Source: Oligoflexia bacterium
GTDB taxonomy: Bacteria > Bdellovibrionota_C > UBA2361 > JBGSMV01
Direction of reading: 5' to 3'
DNA: 64,000 nt
NCBI GenBank assembly: GCA_019694515.1
Contig: JAIBBU010000001.1
Coordinates: 124,001 to 188,000 of the forward strand
Notes under the pieces: generated by a model
What the model saw: only the letters and a program-made list of their open reading frames with translations
Database searches by the model: none
What the model was told of the DNA's origin: nothing
Translations under genes and position numbers: made by a program
Part shown: piece after piece, positions 28,370 through 36,845 of the stretch
How the letters are laid out: every line of letters begins with the position of its first letter
How positions within the stretch are numbered: position 1 is the stretch's first letter

Positions 28370-28571
28370 ACGTTTGCTGAAAGTATCATCAAACTTTGTC
28401 GAGCTGCACCAGGGCGCGCGTCTTTTCTGATGCGGCCGCCACCCTAGCCAAGCGAGGGCAAAAGACAGTGATTTCAGACAGTTGAGCTTCTAAGTTGAAG
28501 TGACATTTGGATTTTTAGGCCGTCGCTCGATCTGCCGATAAACTTCATAAGAATCGGGTACTTAAAACATA

Positions 28572-30449
28572 GTGGATAGCAGCACCTTTGAAGTTGTCCC
28601 TGGACAACTATTCGCAGGTAGATATTTTCTTGAGCGGCTCCTCGGTGAGGGAGGGATGGGCCGCGTGTATTTGGCGAAGGACACGCTACTTGAAAATGAA
28701 GTGGTCGCGCTCAAGGTACTGCACGGGGATCTTTCCAGGGATGAAAAGCACAGCAAGCGCTTCCTAAGAGAGGTTCAGCTCGCCAGGAAGGTAAGCCATC
28801 CTAATATTGTACGAACATTTGATGCCGGTACGGTCGGTGGACAGCTCTATTTTACCATGGAGTATGCGCCGGGGCAGAGCTTGAAGGAGCGGCTGCAGTT
28901 TGGCGCATTGGGAGCAGCAGAGGTCTGTCGAATCCTAATCGAAATCCTGGGCGGATTAGGAGCGATTCATAGCTGCGGCATTATTCATCGTGATCTTAAG
29001 CCCGCAAATGTAATTCTGGGTGAGAACGGGTCGGTCAAGATTGCGGATTTCGGCATTGCAAGAAACGGAGTCTCCGATCTCACCGGCCACAATGAACTGG
29101 TCGGCAGTATCGCCTATTTGGCCCCCGAGCTTTGGAAGGGGCGAGAGGTTTCGAACAGCGCTGACCTTTATGCACTTGGCATCATGGCCTATGAAATGCT
29201 TACGGGCGAGTTGCCATTCGAGGCCGAAGTTGCGGCCACCATGATGTGCAAACATCTGGAAGATAAACCGGTCCCGCCGGCGGAGCGGGTACCTGGTGTT
29301 CCGGGTTGGTTGAATGCATTAATTCTCAAATTGCTGGAAAAGGACCCGGCCAAGCGTCCGCAGTCGGCTGGGGAGCTTAAGAAGCTAATTGACAGCGCAC
29401 TTAAGACCGATGCGGCTACGCCTGAACGAGATCGCGATACGAAGCAGGTCAATCCCATCATTATCACCGGTTCTTCCGGCAGCCCCGTTTCGAAAGCACC
29501 TGCACCGGTCCGTTCGATTAAGATCATCAGCGCGTCAGAAGAAGCACCGCAATTTGCAGCCAGCTCTGCAAACCGGGTGAAAATCGGAGTCGTGCGGCAG
29601 CGTTCTGTGCTTAAACAAACGAACAGCTCGGCTTTCGCTTCGCAAACCATTCAAAGCGTTGCCCAAGCAGCACCGCGTCGTTCTTTTCGCGCCATTCGAA
29701 GAGGTGCCATCGGAGTTTCGGTAGCCGCCGTTCTGAGTGCGATAGTACTCGGCCCTGGCTGGAAACTCGCCTCTTGGGCGGAGCAGCACACCGCCGGGCT
29801 TTCCCCCAATCTCTTCTTAGTTTCCCATATTTTAATTGCGGCGGTCTACTTGAGTGCGCTTAGCCTTCCGATCGTCCTGGCGGCTACAGCGTTCCGAACC
29901 ACCCTAGCAACCGGTTTTAGTACGGGTGCTAGATTCGCGCTCGGGCTTAACCTGATTCTGTGTGTATGGTTTGGAACGCACGCTGCGAAAGCCGGGCTGG
30001 TCATACTACCACAAGCTTATGCGATTACGCCGCTTGGGGTGATCTCCGGGATCCGGAAATCGGTTCAGGCTGCCTTCGATAGCTGCTTGCTGCTTGCTCC
30101 GTTTGGAAGTTCTGGGTTAAGCCCCGAATTCGAAGCCGGGCTTATTTTTGTCGCTGCGATCTTTTTCGCGGTGCTCAGTTTAGGAGTGGCTACTCGGAAG
30201 AAGTCTTCTTGGAGCCGCAGCCTTATTGCCACCGGCGGTATCGGCGGCGCTGTGGTTCTGCAAAATATTCTTCTTAATAGTGCCATCTCCTATCTCTCTC
30301 CGGCTCTGATAAGTTTTAAACCGCTCGCCTTGTGGGATGGCGGACCATTTACGATCGTCACAAGCTCGGCTCAACTCACGGTGGGCTTTTGCGCCTGGAT
30401 CCTCTTGACGGGGCTGCTGGTACGTCGACCTAATGTTGCTAGGCGCTAA
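28572..30449 (+). CDS. Transmembrane eukaryotic-type Ser/Thr protein kinase
   Basis: 625-aa Hanks-type kinase. The cytoplasmic N-terminal domain (about 18-275) has the glycine loop LLGEGGMGRVY (23-33), Lys48 in VALKVL, catalytic Asp141 in HRDLKPAN, DFG 159-161 and APE-like APELW. All active-site residues are kept, so it should be active. A linker rich in Ser/Pro/Ala (about 280-380) leads to a C-terminal half with about six hydrophobic helices. There is no PASTA or other known sensor. Such a polytopic C-terminus suggests membrane sensing; the signal is unknown. Start is GTG at 28572 with no strong ribosome site. Confidence 0.92.
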   Translation: MDSSTFEVVPGQLFAGRYFLERLLGEGGMGRVYLAKDTLLENEVVALKVLHGDLSRDEKHSKRFLREVQLARKVSHPNIVRTFDAGTVGGQLYFTMEYAPGQSLKERLQFGALGAAEVCRILIEILGGLGAIHSCGIIHRDLKPANVILGENGSVKIADFGIARNGVSDLTGHNELVGSIAYLAPELWKGREVSNSADLYALGIMAYEMLTGELPFEAEVAATMMCKHLEDKPVPPAERVPGVPGWLNALILKLLEKDPAKRPQSAGELKKLIDSALKTDAATPERDRDTKQVNPIIITGSSGSPVSKAPAPVRSIKIISASEEAPQFAASSANRVKIGVVRQRSVLKQTNSSAFASQTIQSVAQAAPRRSFRAIRRGAIGVSVAAVLSAIVLGPGWKLASWAEQHTAGLSPNLFLVSHILIAAVYLSALSLPIVLAATAFRTTLATGFSTGARFALGLNLILCVWFGTHAAKAGLVILPQAYAITPLGVISGIRKSVQAAFDSCLLLAPFGSSGLSPEFEAGLIFVAAIFFAVLSLGVATRKKSSWSRSLIATGGIGGAVVLQNILLNSAISYLSPALISFKPLALWDGGPFTIVTSSAQLTVGFCAWILLTGLLVRRPNVARR

Positions 30450-30600
30450 TTTTTTGTCAGTTGAACGAACAGAGGAGCCCTAGGCGCTTATACCAGGTTA
30501 CCGCCAGATTCCGTTCAGAAAGATGGCCTTTTGAATCGAACCGAACGACGGGCGTTTTTGATGGACGGTCCGCTCGCTTAGTGCTATTGATGCTGACTTT

Positions 30601-31350
30601 ATGAACACCGCGTTCAAAACCGTTTTGATCACGTTTGGTCTGGCGGAGCTGAATGAAAATGCATTAGCAGCGCTTTCCGTTCCCGAGCGTCCGGCGGCTC
30701 TCCATTCCGTCCAGATGGTGATGCCGGAACCTCAAGTTGCATCCGAAGGGCTACTGGCGTCGTTGCGCGAACGTCAGCGCGCCGAACGGGAGTTTGGCCG
30801 AATCGAGAACATGCCGCCCCGTCCCCTTGCTCAGGCTACTATGTCCTTGGCGCAGCTTTCGGCGGCACTCAACACTTCGCAACGCGCCACTTTGCACTTT
30901 GCTGGAATACGTCCCGATCGACAGCTCGTGCTGGTTACGGAGCAGCAGGTGCCCAACATAGATCCGCACTCGGAATACGATATCGAGAGTGTCTTTAACG
31001 TATTCATCGGAACCTCTCAGGAGCTCAAAAATTATCCGGTTCATGAGTTTAGTTCGCTAGCGATCGAAAGAATTTCGGAAGAGGGTCCCGACCGGTATAT
31101 GGCAAGAATGGGGCGAGCGCCCGATACCGATTCGTCCTTCACCCGGTTCGCCCTGGATTTTATCGCTAAGGATTCTTCGGCTGTGACTTTGTATCTTGAT
31201 ACCGGCAATCCTTCGAAGCTGCGCTTCACCTCCTCCGCTGATCGACATGAGCTATTTGAGGAGCTTCAGGGCCAGAGCTGGCCGGAGTTTGTCCGTGATG
31301 CTGGTTTCGCTCCGGACGGAGCTCCGCAGTCGGAACCTTCCGTTAAATAG
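30601..31350 (+). CDS. Hypothetical protein, 249 aa
   Basis: Unrecognised, probably soluble and cytoplasmic protein. It has no signal peptide. The N-terminal third is Ala/Leu/Pro-rich with charged helix LRERQRAEREFGRIEN; the rest is mixed alpha/beta. It lies 151 bases after the kinase gene in the same direction and could be a partner or substrate, but only the position supports that. No family motif seen. Confidence 0.7.
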   Translation: MNTAFKTVLITFGLAELNENALAALSVPERPAALHSVQMVMPEPQVASEGLLASLRERQRAEREFGRIENMPPRPLAQATMSLAQLSAALNTSQRATLHFAGIRPDRQLVLVTEQQVPNIDPHSEYDIESVFNVFIGTSQELKNYPVHEFSSLAIERISEEGPDRYMARMGRAPDTDSSFTRFALDFIAKDSSAVTLYLDTGNPSKLRFTSSADRHELFEELQGQSWPEFVRDAGFAPDGAPQSEPSVK

Positions 31351-31668
31351 TCTCTTGTTGCCCAAGGGAGTCCTATCTAGCCAGATCTCTTAAAGATTTA
31401 GGGCGCAACAACGACCACACGATTGACCTCAAACTCTCCATAACACTATCCGGTATGGGTTCATCTCTGTTTTGAACCGAGGTCTTTGGCAATTGAATAC
31501 GTGTAGTGAGAAACAAACGCTTCAAGCGTTTGTCTAACCTTTCTTTATCGCCGCTCGCAAAGCGGCGTGGATTAGCTGCAATACTAATCGTGCCTGGATG
31601 CTTCAGCGCACGGTGTTCTCTCGAAGCCGTTCCGGTGGAATCGGACCGGTACAGAAAGGAAAAGCAGT
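31351..31668 (+). promoter_or_regulatory. Structured leader region upstream of the UPF0182 gene
   Basis: 318 bases without a gene. A possible promoter is TTGACC (31423-31428) and TATCCG (31447-31452) with an 18-base spacer. Downstream, GGTCTTTGGCAATTGAATA resembles the boxA-type antiterminator sequence of rRNA leaders and spacers. It is followed by three hairpins: ACAAACGC/GCGTTTGT around 31514-31535, CGCCGCT/AGCGGCG around 31549-31567, and CCGGT/ACCGG around 31634-31654. AGAAAGGA lies just before the ATG. The rRNA-leader likeness is by eye only, and no rRNA gene is present. Confidence 0.35.
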
Positions 31669-34479
31669 ATGCTCGCAATCCTCTCGATCGCGCTGTTCCT
31701 GATGTGTTTCACCCCCCTCGTCTTGAGCGGCTTGTCGCTCGTCAGGAGGGGGCTCCGCGGGAGCGAAGCTCTGAGTCAGTTGTTCAGGGGAGCAATGGCC
31801 AGCGGTGTTTTGCTGGTGTGCTTCTTTGTCTTCAACTGGTACCTGACGTTCCGGTGTGATCTGCTCTGGTACGAGCAGCTCGGACAGCTGGAGATCTTCC
31901 TCAAGCCGTTCCTGCTGAAGTGGGGGATCTTCTTCACCTCTGCCATCCCGTCCGCACTTTTGGTGTGGCTCGCGGGTGCGGTGATGTATCCTCTGCTCTC
32001 GCAGGCAAGCGGCAAGAACGAAGTTCGGCTGAGCCTCGTCAAGTTCCTCCATGGCTGCGCTGCAGTGCTCTCGGGTGGGGTGATCGGCTCGTTGCTGGCT
32101 TCGGCGTGGCAGAAGTTCGTGCTCTATGGAAACGGAGATCTGGTAGGCAAGGCCGATCCGATCTTCAGGCAGGATATTTCATTCTACCTGAGCCGTCTCC
32201 CCTGGCTGAATGCGGTCTCGGATGCGGGCACATGTCTGGCATTCATGATGCTGCTGTCGGCGGTGGCCGTCGGCGTGGCCGCATCACAGACGGTGACCTT
32301 CAACCAGGCTGCGGAGGAGCGTTACATCGGAGGAGCTCTCAAACGAGCTGCTCTCATGGGCATTCCGCTCGCTCTGGCCTTCGCCGCGAGTGCCTACCTC
32401 GGCAGGTTCAATCACCTGTTCGAGAAGAATCACCGCGTATGGGGGGTGTCCTGGGTCGTCGATCACGTCGAACTCCCTCTCCAGACCGTCAACATTGCGG
32501 TGTGGATTGGGATCGCAGTGCTGCTGCTGCTCACCGGGCTTGGAGTCTTTCGCATGCGGCTTCGCACGGCCCTGATCAATCTGGGCGTGGTGCTGGCCGT
32601 GGAGTTCGTGGCGGGGATCATTCTTCCCGCCGCCATCCAAAAGTGGTACGTCTCGGGAAACGAGCAAAGCTTCGAGCGGCCCTACCTGGCTCACACCATG
32701 GCGGGGACGCGCTTTGGGTTTGGACTCGACTCCGTCAAGGTGATGGAGATGATGCCGAAGACGGAGCTCACCAAGGAAGAACTCCTTCACAATCAGAAGA
32801 CTCTGGAGAATGTGCGACTCTGGGACTATCGGGCGCTCGCACTCACTCTGGAACGTGAACAGGAGCTGCAGCCGTTCTACACCTTCCCCGACGTGGACGT
32901 CGATCGTGACTCCATTGGCGGGCAGTATCGCGAGATCATGCTCGCCAGCCGTGAGGTGAACTTCGCGGATGTGCCGCAAGAGGCTCACACCTGGCAGAAC
33001 GAGCACCTGGTCTATACCCACGGGTATGGGCTGACGCTCTGCCGGGCCAATGAGTTTCTGCCGACCGGCAGCCCGAATTTGATCGTTCGGGATATGCCGC
33101 CGGTTAGCACGGTGCCGGGATATGGAGTGACGCGCCCCGAGATCTACTTCGGGGAGTTGACCTCCAGTTACGTGCTGGTGAACACCAGGGTCGATGAATT
33201 TTCGCATCCGTCAGGATCAGGTTCAGTCACCTCGCGCTACGCGGGGCAGGCTGGCGTGACCCTTGGGCGCGGATTTCGCCGACTCGGCTTCGCGATGCTG
33301 TTTGGCGAGGACCGCATTCTGACCTCGGGCCAATTGAAGCCCGAGAGCCGGGTGCTGTGGCATCGCACCATCAGGGAGCGGGTCAAGCGACTGGTGCCGT
33401 TCGTGGTCCTCGACCACGACGAGTACAAGGTGATCCGTCACGATGGGTCGCTGGTCTACATGTTGGACGGATACACCGTCAGCTCGGGAATGCCTTTCTC
33501 GGAGGAGTATCAAACCGAGGAGGCGAAGTTCAATTACATCAGGAATGCGGTGAAGATCGTCGTCGACGCCTACCACGGAAGCGTGGATGTCTATGCGTTC
33601 GACGAAACCGATCCGATCCTCAAGGCCTGGCGTAAGAGCTTCCCCAAGCTGATCAAGCCGTGGTCCGCCATGCCGCTCGATCTCAAGGAGCATGCGCGGT
33701 ACCCGGAAGATCTGATCAACATCCAGGCCGAGCGCTGGACGACCTATCACATGACCGACCCGGACGAGTTCTACGGACGGGGCAATCAGTGGGAAGTCGC
33801 ACAGGAGATGTACGGGGACTCGGGCGAGAAGCAGACGGTGGAGGCGTACAACGCCATCATCAAGCTTCCTTCTGAGAGCCGTGAGGAGTTCCTTCTCATG
33901 GTGCCCTTCACACCGCGCGGTAAGGTCAACCTCGCTGGCTGGCTGGCTGGACGTTCCGACGGGGAGCATCTCGGGAAACTGATCGCGTACAAGTTCCCGC
34001 GGAATGTAAACGTCAGTGGCACGATGATGATCGAATCGCGGATCAACCAGCACGAGGAATGGAGCAAGGATCTGACCCTCTGGCGACAGAAAGGATCGGA
34101 TGTCATTCAGGGCAACTTGCTGGTGATTCCGATCGAGAACGCGCTGTTCTACGCGGAGCCGATCTACCTCCAGTCCAAGACTTCTCCGATGCCTGAGCTC
34201 ACCCGAGTCGTGGTCGGGTTCAGTGAATCGAGGCTGGCTTGGGGTAGAAACTTCGACGAAGCGATCTCGAATCTCTTCTCTGAGGATCAGCGCGTCGAGA
34301 CTGGGCCTGCCCTGTCCCGGAGCGAGGTTCCCATCGGAGGAGTGACGACGGATCGAAGCGCAATCCATCGCGCCAGGGTGCTGATCGGGGAGTATCGCGA
34401 GCTTCAGTCGCGTGGTCGATTTGGCGACGCGGGCAAGAAGCTCGAGGAGCTCGATCGGCTGCTCTCGGAGGACAAGTAG
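31669..34479 (+). CDS. UPF0182 family membrane protein
   Basis: 936-aa protein of the UPF0182 family (function unknown). Seven hydrophobic helices lie in the first 330 residues, followed by a large outside domain. The family blocks W..DLLWYEQLG, YVSGNEQSFERPYLAHTM and YGYGLTLC-like HGYGLTLCRANEF are visible. Codon use differs from its neighbours: in a 66-codon stretch near 33620-33820 about 85 percent of third bases are G or C, versus about 63 percent in a sample of hldD. It also has its own leader, a strong AGAAAGGA ribosome site and a terminator just downstream. Together these suggest a transferred cassette; the donor is unknown. Confidence 0.92.
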   Translation: MLAILSIALFLMCFTPLVLSGLSLVRRGLRGSEALSQLFRGAMASGVLLVCFFVFNWYLTFRCDLLWYEQLGQLEIFLKPFLLKWGIFFTSAIPSALLVWLAGAVMYPLLSQASGKNEVRLSLVKFLHGCAAVLSGGVIGSLLASAWQKFVLYGNGDLVGKADPIFRQDISFYLSRLPWLNAVSDAGTCLAFMMLLSAVAVGVAASQTVTFNQAAEERYIGGALKRAALMGIPLALAFAASAYLGRFNHLFEKNHRVWGVSWVVDHVELPLQTVNIAVWIGIAVLLLLTGLGVFRMRLRTALINLGVVLAVEFVAGIILPAAIQKWYVSGNEQSFERPYLAHTMAGTRFGFGLDSVKVMEMMPKTELTKEELLHNQKTLENVRLWDYRALALTLEREQELQPFYTFPDVDVDRDSIGGQYREIMLASREVNFADVPQEAHTWQNEHLVYTHGYGLTLCRANEFLPTGSPNLIVRDMPPVSTVPGYGVTRPEIYFGELTSSYVLVNTRVDEFSHPSGSGSVTSRYAGQAGVTLGRGFRRLGFAMLFGEDRILTSGQLKPESRVLWHRTIRERVKRLVPFVVLDHDEYKVIRHDGSLVYMLDGYTVSSGMPFSEEYQTEEAKFNYIRNAVKIVVDAYHGSVDVYAFDETDPILKAWRKSFPKLIKPWSAMPLDLKEHARYPEDLINIQAERWTTYHMTDPDEFYGRGNQWEVAQEMYGDSGEKQTVEAYNAIIKLPSESREEFLLMVPFTPRGKVNLAGWLAGRSDGEHLGKLIAYKFPRNVNVSGTMMIESRINQHEEWSKDLTLWRQKGSDVIQGNLLVIPIENALFYAEPIYLQSKTSPMPELTRVVVGFSESRLAWGRNFDEAISNLFSEDQRVETGPALSRSEVPIGGVTTDRSAIHRARVLIGEYRELQSRGRFGDAGKKLEELDRLLSEDK

Positions 34480-34507
34480 CTTTCGAACTCGAGAAAGGAG
34501 TCTCACC

Positions 34508-34579
34508 ATGTATCGATGCAATAAGGTTAACCACCTCCGGGGACCCCCAAGGTCCCCAATTTTTTTACTCACGAGTTGA
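34508..34579 (+). other. 23-codon stub ORF with strong ribosome site, overlapped by a terminator
   Basis: An ATG at 34508 is preceded by AGAAAGGAG with good spacing, the same style of start as the UPF0182 gene 28 bases upstream. The frame closes after 23 codons and its second half forms a terminator stem. It looks like the start of a downstream gene in a donor operon, cut off when the cassette arrived. A regulatory leader peptide is possible but less likely, as nothing follows closely. Confidence 0.4.
34539..34566 (+). terminator. Rho-independent terminator after the UPF0182 gene
   Basis: GGGGACC-CCCAA-GGTCCCC forms a perfect 7-bp GC-rich stem with a 5-base loop, followed by AATTTTTTT. It ends the UPF0182 transcript and marks the right edge of the atypical segment. 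Confidence 0.88.
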
Positions 34580-34727
34580 ATGGGGTTGCAGAAGGCGTAA
34601 CTTTGAGATCAAATATTCCGAAGAGGGTTGATATTCCTCCGCAGCTTACAAGCAGTAAAACTTCGGGCGGCCGTCAAGTATCCGGCAGCATGCTCAACTA
34701 TAGCTCGTCAGATTTAGGGTCCTTTCA

Positions 34728-35252
34728 ATGCGTAAAATTTTCGGGATCGGGCTCGCTAAAACCGGCACAAAGTCGTTGGTTGAGGCTCTGCGCATATTGC
34801 AAATTAACGCCGTGCATTGCTTGCCCCGAGAAGCGGGGATCGTCGATGAGTACGAAGCGCTTGCTGATACTCCGATTGCTACCCAGTTTGAACTGTTAGA
34901 TCAGCTCTTCCCCGGCTCGCGGTTTATCTGCACAGTGCGCGATCAGAAAGCTTGGCTCGAATCTTGCCGCAAGCACTTCATCCGTCCGCACCAAAGGGCT
35001 GTGGATAATATCTATCGGCTGAAGATGTTCAATTCCTTGGTCTTTGATCAGGAGATATTCGAACAGGTCTATGCCGCGCATCAGGAGCGCGTGCGTGCAT
35101 ATTTCAGGGGGCGAGAGAAGGACCTGCTGTATTTTGATTTGGCCGGAGGCGAGGGCTGGCCAAAACTGTGTGCATTTTTGGAGCGGCCCGTGCCTGAGAT
35201 TCCATTTCCTCATCGCAACCAACATGGAGACGAGCTGCCATTCATAGCTTAG
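34728..35252 (+). CDS. Sulfotransferase family protein
   Basis: 174-aa protein resembling the short sulfotransferase group that includes Sulfotransfer_4. The N-terminal P-loop-like PAPS 5'-phosphosulfate site is FGIGLAKTGTKSL (5-17). The 3'-phosphate-binding strand and helix is RFICTVRDQKAWLESC (about 65-80), with the conserved Arg and Ser region. LYFDLAGGEGWPKLCAFL near 140-157 matches the C-terminal family block. It would transfer sulfate from PAPS to an alcohol or amine acceptor, which is unknown. Close to glycosyltransferase genes, but not in one operon with them. Confidence 0.8.
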   Translation: MRKIFGIGLAKTGTKSLVEALRILQINAVHCLPREAGIVDEYEALADTPIATQFELLDQLFPGSRFICTVRDQKAWLESCRKHFIRPHQRAVDNIYRLKMFNSLVFDQEIFEQVYAAHQERVRAYFRGREKDLLYFDLAGGEGWPKLCAFLERPVPEIPFPHRNQHGDELPFIA

Positions 35253-35276
35253 TCCCGCAGCTGCATTTTATAACTC

Positions 35277-35678
35277 ATGAAATTTCCTACGTTTCACCGC
35301 ACTATGCAGCTATGCAACCCCATCCCAAAACTGCCCATAACATCTATGATAATTAACCTCCTTGGATACGGAAGCACGATGTTCAAAGGTTTGGTCACGG
35401 GGCAGCTCGAAACAGGCAGCGTCTTCATCAGCTCGCTGGGTTCTGAGCTTGTGCATCCGGGGCTGATCCTCGATGCGCTCGATAATTCCGTTACATTCAC
35501 TAGCGCTCCGCAGATCTCATCAGATGGCGTGCTTCTGAAAAATGCGCGTGCTTATCTTAATGTAGCATTGCGTTTCATTGATGGTGCCCGGGTTCGATTC
35601 AGCCATTACCCGGTGCTGCTGAAGGCCGGCTCCCGGATTACACTTCTTCCCGAGCGCAAGCTGGATCAAGCGGCTTAA
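35277..35678 (+). CDS. Hypothetical protein, 133 aa
   Basis: Unrecognised. The first 23 residues look untranslated-like, and a start at the Met of MIINLLGYGSTMF (near 35349) would give a more plausible about 109-aa protein. The rest is beta-rich (LVTGQLETGSVFISSLG, FTSAPQISSDGVLL) and ends KAGSRITLLPERKL, which recalls small membrane-tethered beta domains. Its last four bases overlap the end of the convergent NUDIX gene. Real gene likely, function unknown. Confidence 0.55.
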   Translation: MKFPTFHRTMQLCNPIPKLPITSMIINLLGYGSTMFKGLVTGQLETGSVFISSLGSELVHPGLILDALDNSVTFTSAPQISSDGVLLKNARAYLNVALRFIDGARVRFSHYPVLLKAGSRITLLPERKLDQAA

Positions 35679-36211
35679 ATTAGACCTGCCAATAGAGCTT
35701 TGGTGAAAATACCGATCGATTTTGCGTCGCGAAGCTCGCCATTCGCAATTGCATTTTCAATTTCTTGTCGGCTTAATTCCACCGGCTCAATGATTTCATC
35801 CTCATCCAGCTGCTGCGCGGTCTTCTGAAGCTCGGAAGCAAAATAGAGATGCTGAATTTCATCACAGAACCCGGGGGCTGGGTATAAGATCCCGAGATGC
35901 TTCCAACTGCCCCCAGCAAAACCGGTTTCTTCGATCAGTTCCCGGTGCGCGCATAGATCAGGAGCCTCGCCCGGATTGAGTGTGCCGGCAGGAAATTCGA
36001 GAATAGTTTGACGAAGCGCGTGCCTAAATTGTTTGAGCAGAATATAGCGATTCACGGAAAGGCGCGGAAGTATGACCACGGCTCCGGGGTGCTTTACGAT
36101 ATTACGGGTGATGGGGTGAGAGTTACTCAAGAACTGTTCCTCTGCGACCTCGAACGAGCGGCATTTAAAAACAATCCGGGATTGCTGCAGTTTGGGATCG
36201 TGCTGGTCCAC
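35675..36211 (-). CDS. NUDIX hydrolase, ADP-ribose pyrophosphatase-like
   Basis: 178-aa cytosolic hydrolase. The Nudix box is complete: GTLNPGE followed by AHRELIEETGF (about 77-99), giving GX5EX7REUXEEXGU with all metal-binding glutamates. The upstream LEFPAGTL and the IVKHPGAVVILP strand are typical of the ADP-ribose/nucleoside-diphosphate sugar pyrophosphatase subgroup (NudF-like). It probably clears ADP-ribose or ADP-sugars. It shares a 4-base stop overlap with the convergent unknown gene. Confidence 0.9.
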   Translation of the reverse strand: MDQHDPKLQQSRIVFKCRSFEVAEEQFLSNSHPITRNIVKHPGAVVILPRLSVNRYILLKQFRHALRQTILEFPAGTLNPGEAPDLCAHRELIEETGFAGGSWKHLGILYPAPGFCDEIQHLYFASELQKTAQQLDEDEIIEPVELSRQEIENAIANGELRDAKSIGIFTKALLAGLI

Positions 36212-36226
36212 TACATTCTCGTTTAG

Positions 36227-36796
36227 TTAAATCTCAATCCGTGCCAAACCGAAGCGCGCCCGCGCTAGCTTGCGAAAATCAGTTACGCGCCGATCGGAGA
36301 CCCCCTTGAAAGCTTCAAGGTATCCGCGGAGCTGTTCATCCGAGCGACCCTTTCTGAGTCCGATCTCCAGCTCGGAGTTGAAGTCAGGAACGACCAGCTG
36401 CTTCAAGAGTCGATCTACATCGATTCGGGCCAGCGTGCCTTCCAGCCGGACGCCTGCGGCGACCGATAATCCCGGCTCTTTAGAGTTAAGAGTATGCATC
36501 AGAATTCGTTTGTGCTGCGGGTCCTTGGGGTTTAGCAGCCGGATCCAGATGAATTTTAGCTCAGGCGATTCATGATGCCGCACATAAGACGCCAAGGCTC
36601 CTAAGGTCTCTTTATGCAGCTCTGCGCCGGCCACAAACTCCTGTGCGATGGCGTCAACCATTCCCGGAGTATACGGATCATGCCAGAAAAAATCTAAGAA
36701 CCGGGAGGCGAGGTAGCCCAGCGGGAGGGGACCTAATGCCTCTGCCGCCGGATATCCCGAAGGCAACGAACGAATATTGCTCCCACGACTGTGCAT
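36227..36796 (-). CDS. Hypothetical protein, about 189 aa
   Basis: Unrecognised helical protein without signal peptide. The C-terminal 80 residues are Arg/Lys/Asp-rich (LRKGRSDEQLRGYLEAFKG). ATG 36796 is preferred because it lies outside the phosphatase gene. An upstream start at 36874 would overlap that gene's end by 29 bases and add a basic, poorly folded tail. It may be co-transcribed with the PhoD-like gene 50 bases upstream and the NUDIX gene 15 bases downstream. Confidence 0.65.
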   Translation of the reverse strand: MHSRGSNIRSLPSGYPAAEALGPLPLGYLASRFLDFFWHDPYTPGMVDAIAQEFVAGAELHKETLGALASYVRHHESPELKFIWIRLLNPKDPQHKRILMHTLNSKEPGLSVAAGVRLEGTLARIDVDRLLKQLVVPDFNSELEIGLRKGRSDEQLRGYLEAFKGVSDRRVTDFRKLARARFGLARIEI

Positions 36797-36845
36797 AACA
36801 GCAAATATACTGCGCGTGCTGCTCGAAGCAAGATTTTTTAAGATC

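Noticed and set aside
31920..34572. Long open frames in other frames and on the minus strand
   Set aside because: They lie wholly within the UPF0182 gene and follow from its strong third-base GC bias; none has a recognisable motif.
35585..35615. GGGTTCGATTC resembling a tRNA T-arm
   Set aside because: The flanking bases do not pair and no acceptor or anticodon stems fit; it lies inside a coding frame.
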